Assembly (NCBI RefSeq): GCF_024345495.1
Contig: NZ_JAGQBF010000012.1
Location: 1 to 64,000 of the forward strand
DNA from: Synechococcus sp. RedBA-s
GTDB taxonomy: Bacteria; Cyanobacteriota; Cyanobacteriia; PCC-6307; Cyanobiaceae
DNA length: 64,000 nucleotides
Reading direction: 5' to 3'
Shown: positions 61,156 to 64,000 of the stretch, piece by piece
Numbering within the stretch: position 1 is the stretch's first letter
How the letters are laid out: the number at the start of each line of letters is the position of its first letter
Program-made: the position numbers and the translations under genes
Notes under the pieces: model-generated
Database searches by the model: none
Told to the model about the DNA's origin: nothing
The model's input: only the letters and a program-made list of their open reading frames with translations

Positions 61156-62322
61156 ATGACCCTGCTGCTGGCCCTGGGCCTTGGCATGCTGCTCGGCTGG
61201 CTGATCGCCCGGGGCCGTGGGCCCCGCTGGGGGCGGGGCGAGGCCGATGAGAGGAGCATCAGGCCGCTGCTGCCGGGGCTGGGGCGGCTGCAGTTGCTGG
61301 CCTGGCTGGAGGGGGCACCCCAAGGCTGGCTGGTGCTCGACGCTCAGCAGCGCATCCAGGCGATCAACCCGCGGGCGGAGCGCCTGCTGCAGCTCCCCGC
61401 CGATCGACTGGTGCGGGGGGAGCCCCTGCGCGCCGTGATTCAGCAGATGGATCTCGAGGAGGCGATCCGGCTGGTGGGTCGCCGCGGCCGGCCCCAGCGG
61501 CTGGAGTGGTGCCAGGGCAACGAGCCGCTGGAGGCCGTGCTGCTGGCGGGTGGTGAGGGCTGGGTGGCGCTGTGGATCAACAGCCGGCGATCCCTGGAAT
61601 CCCAGCTGGATCAGCAGAGCCGCTGGGTGAGTGACGTGGCCCACGAGCTCAAGACTCCCCTCACCGCACTGATGCTGGTGGGGGAGCGGCTGGCGACGGA
61701 GACAGGCAAGGAGGCTGCCACCACTGGCGCCAGTGGTGGCAGCAGCAGTTCTGTGCTGGTGGATCGCCTGCAGCGGGAGCTCAAGCGGCTGCAGGAGTTG
61801 GTGGGCGATCTCCTGGAGCTCTCCCGCCTGGAGAACAGCCTTCCGTTGGATGAGAGCCGCTACGAGGTGCTCGACCTCTGGGAGCTGGCCGATGAGGCCT
61901 GGAGCAGCCTCAGGCCCCTCGCCGAAAGCCGCGGCGTCCGGCTGATCACCGGCCAGCGCCAGGCCAGCTTGCTCTGGGCCGATGCCTCAGGGCTGCACCG
62001 TGCCCTGCTCAACCTGTTTGAAAATGCCCTGCGCTACAGCCCCGGTGGCGGAGTGGTGGAGCTGAGCGTGGGCAGCAGCGGCCTTTGGTGGGAGCTGGAG
62101 GTGCGCGACCACGGACCTGGCCTCAGCCAGCAGGACCTGGAGCATCTGTTCGAGCGCTTCTACCGGGGTGACCCGTCGCGGGTGCGCAGCCAGCAGTCCG
62201 GCAGTGGCCTGGGCCTGGCGATTGTGCAACAGATCGCTCTCACCCATGGCGGCCGGGTGCAGGCCCGCAACCATCCCGACGGCGGCGCCGCGATCGAGCT
62301 GGTGCTGCCCAAGGGGGTCTGA
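61156..62322 (+). CDS. phoR: Phosphate sensor histidine kinase PhoR (SphS)
   Basis: The 388-residue kinase begins MTLLLALGLGMLLGWLIARG, a membrane anchor. A PAS-like region (GAPQGWLVLDAQQRIQAINP) follows, then the H box WVSDVAHELKTPLTALMLVG (phospho-His about residue 163), N box ALLNLFENALRYSPGGG, G1 VRDHGPGLS, F box LFERFYRG and G2 SGSGLGLAIVQQ. Close pairing with phoB and pstS defines the role. A low-complexity GASGGSSSS insertion lies after the H box region. Confidence 0.93.
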   Translation: MTLLLALGLGMLLGWLIARGRGPRWGRGEADERSIRPLLPGLGRLQLLAWLEGAPQGWLVLDAQQRIQAINPRAERLLQLPADRLVRGEPLRAVIQQMDLEEAIRLVGRRGRPQRLEWCQGNEPLEAVLLAGGEGWVALWINSRRSLESQLDQQSRWVSDVAHELKTPLTALMLVGERLATETGKEAATTGASGGSSSSVLVDRLQRELKRLQELVGDLLELSRLENSLPLDESRYEVLDLWELADEAWSSLRPLAESRGVRLITGQRQASLLWADASGLHRALLNLFENALRYSPGGGVVELSVGSSGLWWELEVRDHGPGLSQQDLEHLFERFYRGDPSRVRSQQSGSGLGLAIVQQIALTHGGRVQARNHPDGGAAIELVLPKGV

Positions 62323-62328
62323 GCGGCC

Positions 62329-62583
62329 TCAGGGGCAGGGTTTGGCGAGAGTGCCCCAGTTGGCCACCAGATCGGCCAGCCAGGCCTGCAGGGCTTTCAG
62401 GATTTCGGGGCGCAGGCGGTAATAGACCCAGCGACCCTCCTTTCGGTCGGCCAGCAGCCCCGCCTGTTTGAGCACCTTGAGGTGAAACAAAAGCTTCGAC
62501 TGGGCCAGGCTCAGGTCGGTGACCAGATCACAGACGCCAGCGCTCACCGCCGGCCAGGGACTGTGGATCACCTGCAGTCGCAC
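62329..62583 (-). pseudogene. arsR: ArsR/SmtB-family repressor, 5'-truncated
   Basis: The readable part (84 residues from GTG 62583) has the winged-helix core SAGVCDLVTDLSLAQSKLLF then HLKVLKQAGLLADRKEGRWV. Upstream in the same frame, GALWGDPVRLQVI continues the homology, but no start codon exists before an in-frame stop 18 codons back. The GTG falls inside the first conserved helix, so the true N-terminus is missing and the gene is likely truncated. It faces a broken arsJ on the other strand. Confidence 0.6.
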
Positions 62584-62724
62584 AGGATCTCCCCAAAGGG
62601 CTCCTGAGCGGTCGTGCGGTGTTCCAGGGGTTGATCACCTCCAAACCGCGATCAGCGCGGATCGTCAGGGTTGACCTTGGTGGTCGCCTGGCAAGCAGCG
62701 CACCCCGAGCAGACAACTTTCCTG

Positions 62725-63259
62725 AGGGGTCCCGGCGCCCGTGATGTCTGGTTCGTGGTGGCCCCGCCGGTGTTCCTGCAGGCGGCCCTGGGTTGGAAGT
62801 ACTGGGAGGTGGGTGGCGCCCTGGGCCTCTGGGTGATCGGCTACGGGATCATTCAGGCCTCAGTGCCGGCCCTGCGGCGCAGCTGGGGCATAAGTGGCCC
62901 ACCAGGGGCGTCTGCTGTGCAGTTCTGGAGCGCCGTGTTGACGGCCATCCCCGGCCTGATCGTCATCAGCCTGTGGCGCGAGGTGGGTAATCCCGGGGTG
63001 GCGCTGGTGGTGGGCCTGGCGGCCTTTCGGTGCGGTGTTCGCTATGAATTCCTCGATCAACAGCTCCATGGTGCTGGCCTACACCGATGCCGAATCGGTG
63101 AGCCTCAACGTGGGCTTCTATTACATGGCCAATGCGGCCGGCCGGCTGCTGGGCACCTTGCTCTCCGGCGCCCTGTTCCTGGCTGGTGAGCTTGCGCCTG
63201 CCCGTGCTGGCCCGGCAGCAGCCTGGCTGGTGCCCGTAAGGTGGGGAGCCGTTTGTTGA
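62725..63259 (+). pseudogene. arsJ: ArsJ-type organoarsenical MFS efflux transporter, truncated and frameshifted
   Basis: Frame 1 has GARDVWFVVAPPVFLQAALG then WKYWEVGGALGLWVIGYGII, characteristic of the second half of ArsJ. At a TTT run (63025-63027) the frame shifts by one base: homology continues in another frame with VFAMNSSINSSMVLAYTDAE then SVSLNVGFYYMANAAGRLLG and ends at a stop at 63259. The first part of the protein (about 200 residues) is absent. ArsJ normally exports 1-arseno-3-phosphoglycerate made by a partner GAPDH, whose gene is not seen here. The locus looks dead. Confidence 0.75.
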
Positions 63260-63275
63260 GGCGTGGTCTGCGGCG

Positions 63276-64000
63276 ATGACCCAAATGTTGGCCCTGTCGC
63301 CGGAACCTGCCATCGATCCTTCGCCCTCAGGCGCCTCCATCCGCTCGGTGCCGAAGGAGTTCCTCGATCCACCCGCGGCCTGGAACCCCACCGTGGGTCT
63401 GTTTCTTGGCGGCTACGGGCTGGCGGCGCTCACCATCTGGGGCTGGTTCGTGCCCCAGTGGCCGCTACCGCTGCTGCTGGGCCTGGGTTTCCTGGCCCTG
63501 CACCTGGAGGGCACCGTCATCCACGACGCCTGCCACAACGCCGCCCACCCCAGCCGCTTCTGGAATGCGCTGATGGGCCATGGTGCCGCGCTGCTGCTGG
63601 GCTTCAGCTTTCCTGTGTTCACCCGGGTGCATCTGCAGCACCACGCCCACGTCAATGATCCGAAGCGCGACCCCGATCACATCGTCTCCACCTTCGGGCC
63701 GCTATGGCTGATCGCCCCGCGCTTCTTTTATCACGAAGTTTTCTTCTTCCGCCATCGCCTCTGGCGTAAATGGGAGTTACTGGAGTGGGGCGTGGCCCGC
63801 GCAATTTTCATTTCGATTGTGCTGGCCGCCTTCAAATTCAACTTTGAGCCGTTCATCTTCAACTGCTGGTTCGCGCCAGCTCTGATGGTGGGCGTCACCC
63901 TCGGGCTGTTCTTTGATTACCTTCCCCACCGCCCCTTCAAGTCGCGCAACCGCTGGCATAACGCCAGGGTCTATCCCAGTCGGCTGATGAACTGGCTGAT
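63276..64000 (+). CDS. crtR: Beta-carotene hydroxylase CrtR (3' end beyond the window)
   Basis: The frame from ATG 63276 (MTQMLALSPEPAIDPSPSGA) is open to the window edge, so at least 241 residues are visible. The membrane diiron-hydroxylase histidine boxes are HDACHNAAH and HLQHHAHVND, followed by FDYLPHRPF. RSVPKEFLDPPAAWNPTVGL and the transmembrane segments match CrtR of cyanobacteria, which makes zeaxanthin from beta-carotene. The remaining C-terminus is not visible. Confidence 0.92.
   Translation, partial: MTQMLALSPEPAIDPSPSGASIRSVPKEFLDPPAAWNPTVGLFLGGYGLAALTIWGWFVPQWPLPLLLGLGFLALHLEGTVIHDACHNAAHPSRFWNALMGHGAALLLGFSFPVFTRVHLQHHAHVNDPKRDPDHIVSTFGPLWLIAPRFFYHEVFFFRHRLWRKWELLEWGVARAIFISIVLAAFKFNFEPFIFNCWFAPALMVGVTLGLFFDYLPHRPFKSRNRWHNARVYPSRLMNWL

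Overview
The window looks like a chromosomal segment of a high-GC alpha-cyanobacterium of the Cyanobium/Synechococcus type. The support is direct: photosystem II genes (psbI, psbN, psbH), the cyanobacterial nitrogen regulator ntcA, an Amt ammonium transporter, an IctB-type membrane protein, beta-carotene hydroxylase crtR, a PstS/PtrA-like/PhoB/PhoR phosphate module, and several small families known mainly from cyanobacteria (DUF3181, DUF3146, DUF3177, DUF3769, DUF3084). No rRNA, CRISPR array or prophage was found.

Layout. 1-2 kb is a gene graveyard: the start of an IS5-type transposase at the edge, a second transposase broken by two stops, and a histidine-kinase fragment joined to it in frame. 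2-6.6 kb holds a PrsW-like membrane protease, an MscS channel with a cyclic-nucleotide-binding domain, and amt. 6.7-16.5 kb is a dense core block (sfsA, murJ, small cyanobacterial proteins, tRNA-Arg, glyA, a WecA/MraY-type transferase, cinA, leuC, leuD). 16.5-28.8 kb carries a very large DUF3769 outer-membrane protein, psbI, a GH38 alpha-mannosidase wedged between psbI and psbN/psbH, tatA, pth, a YqgF-like nuclease with a DUF3084 protein, ntcA, a cobalamin adenosyltransferase-like gene and dcd. 28.8-42.2 kb has thyX interrupted by a large HNH intein, a thioredoxin-like membrane protein, a ferredoxin/membrane pair, a lytic transglycosylase, glmM, an N-acetylglucosamine kinase-like gene, ictB-like, trmB, a FIST protein and DUF3177. 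The kinase and glmM together suggest amino-sugar and cell-wall recycling.

42.2-50.2 kb is looser and looks accessory or stress-related: two CsbD proteins, a truncated DUF1328-like ORF on an 18-bp palindrome, a glycosyltransferase/debranching-enzyme pair, a divergent sigma factor, orphan small ORFs and a frameshifted ribbon-helix-helix gene. 50.2-58.5 kb returns to core genes (ileS, tRNA-Leu), then a clear cobalamin riboswitch before hupE, a DUF1611/PLP-racemase pair with a palindrome upstream, a ParB-like protein and a stand-alone Nif11-domain protein. 58.5-62.3 kb is a compact phosphate-response block with Pho-box-like repeats. It is followed by the wreck of an arsenate-detoxification locus (5'-truncated arsR, truncated and frameshifted arsJ) and by crtR, which runs off the end.

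The most interesting items are the thyX intein inside the catalytic signature, the decayed ars locus beside the Pho genes, the riboswitch-hupE unit, the DUF1611/racemase pair with its candidate operator, the GH38 gene inside the psb cluster, and the transposase/kinase chimera. I did not find a complex multi-gene system that I could confidently call undescribed.
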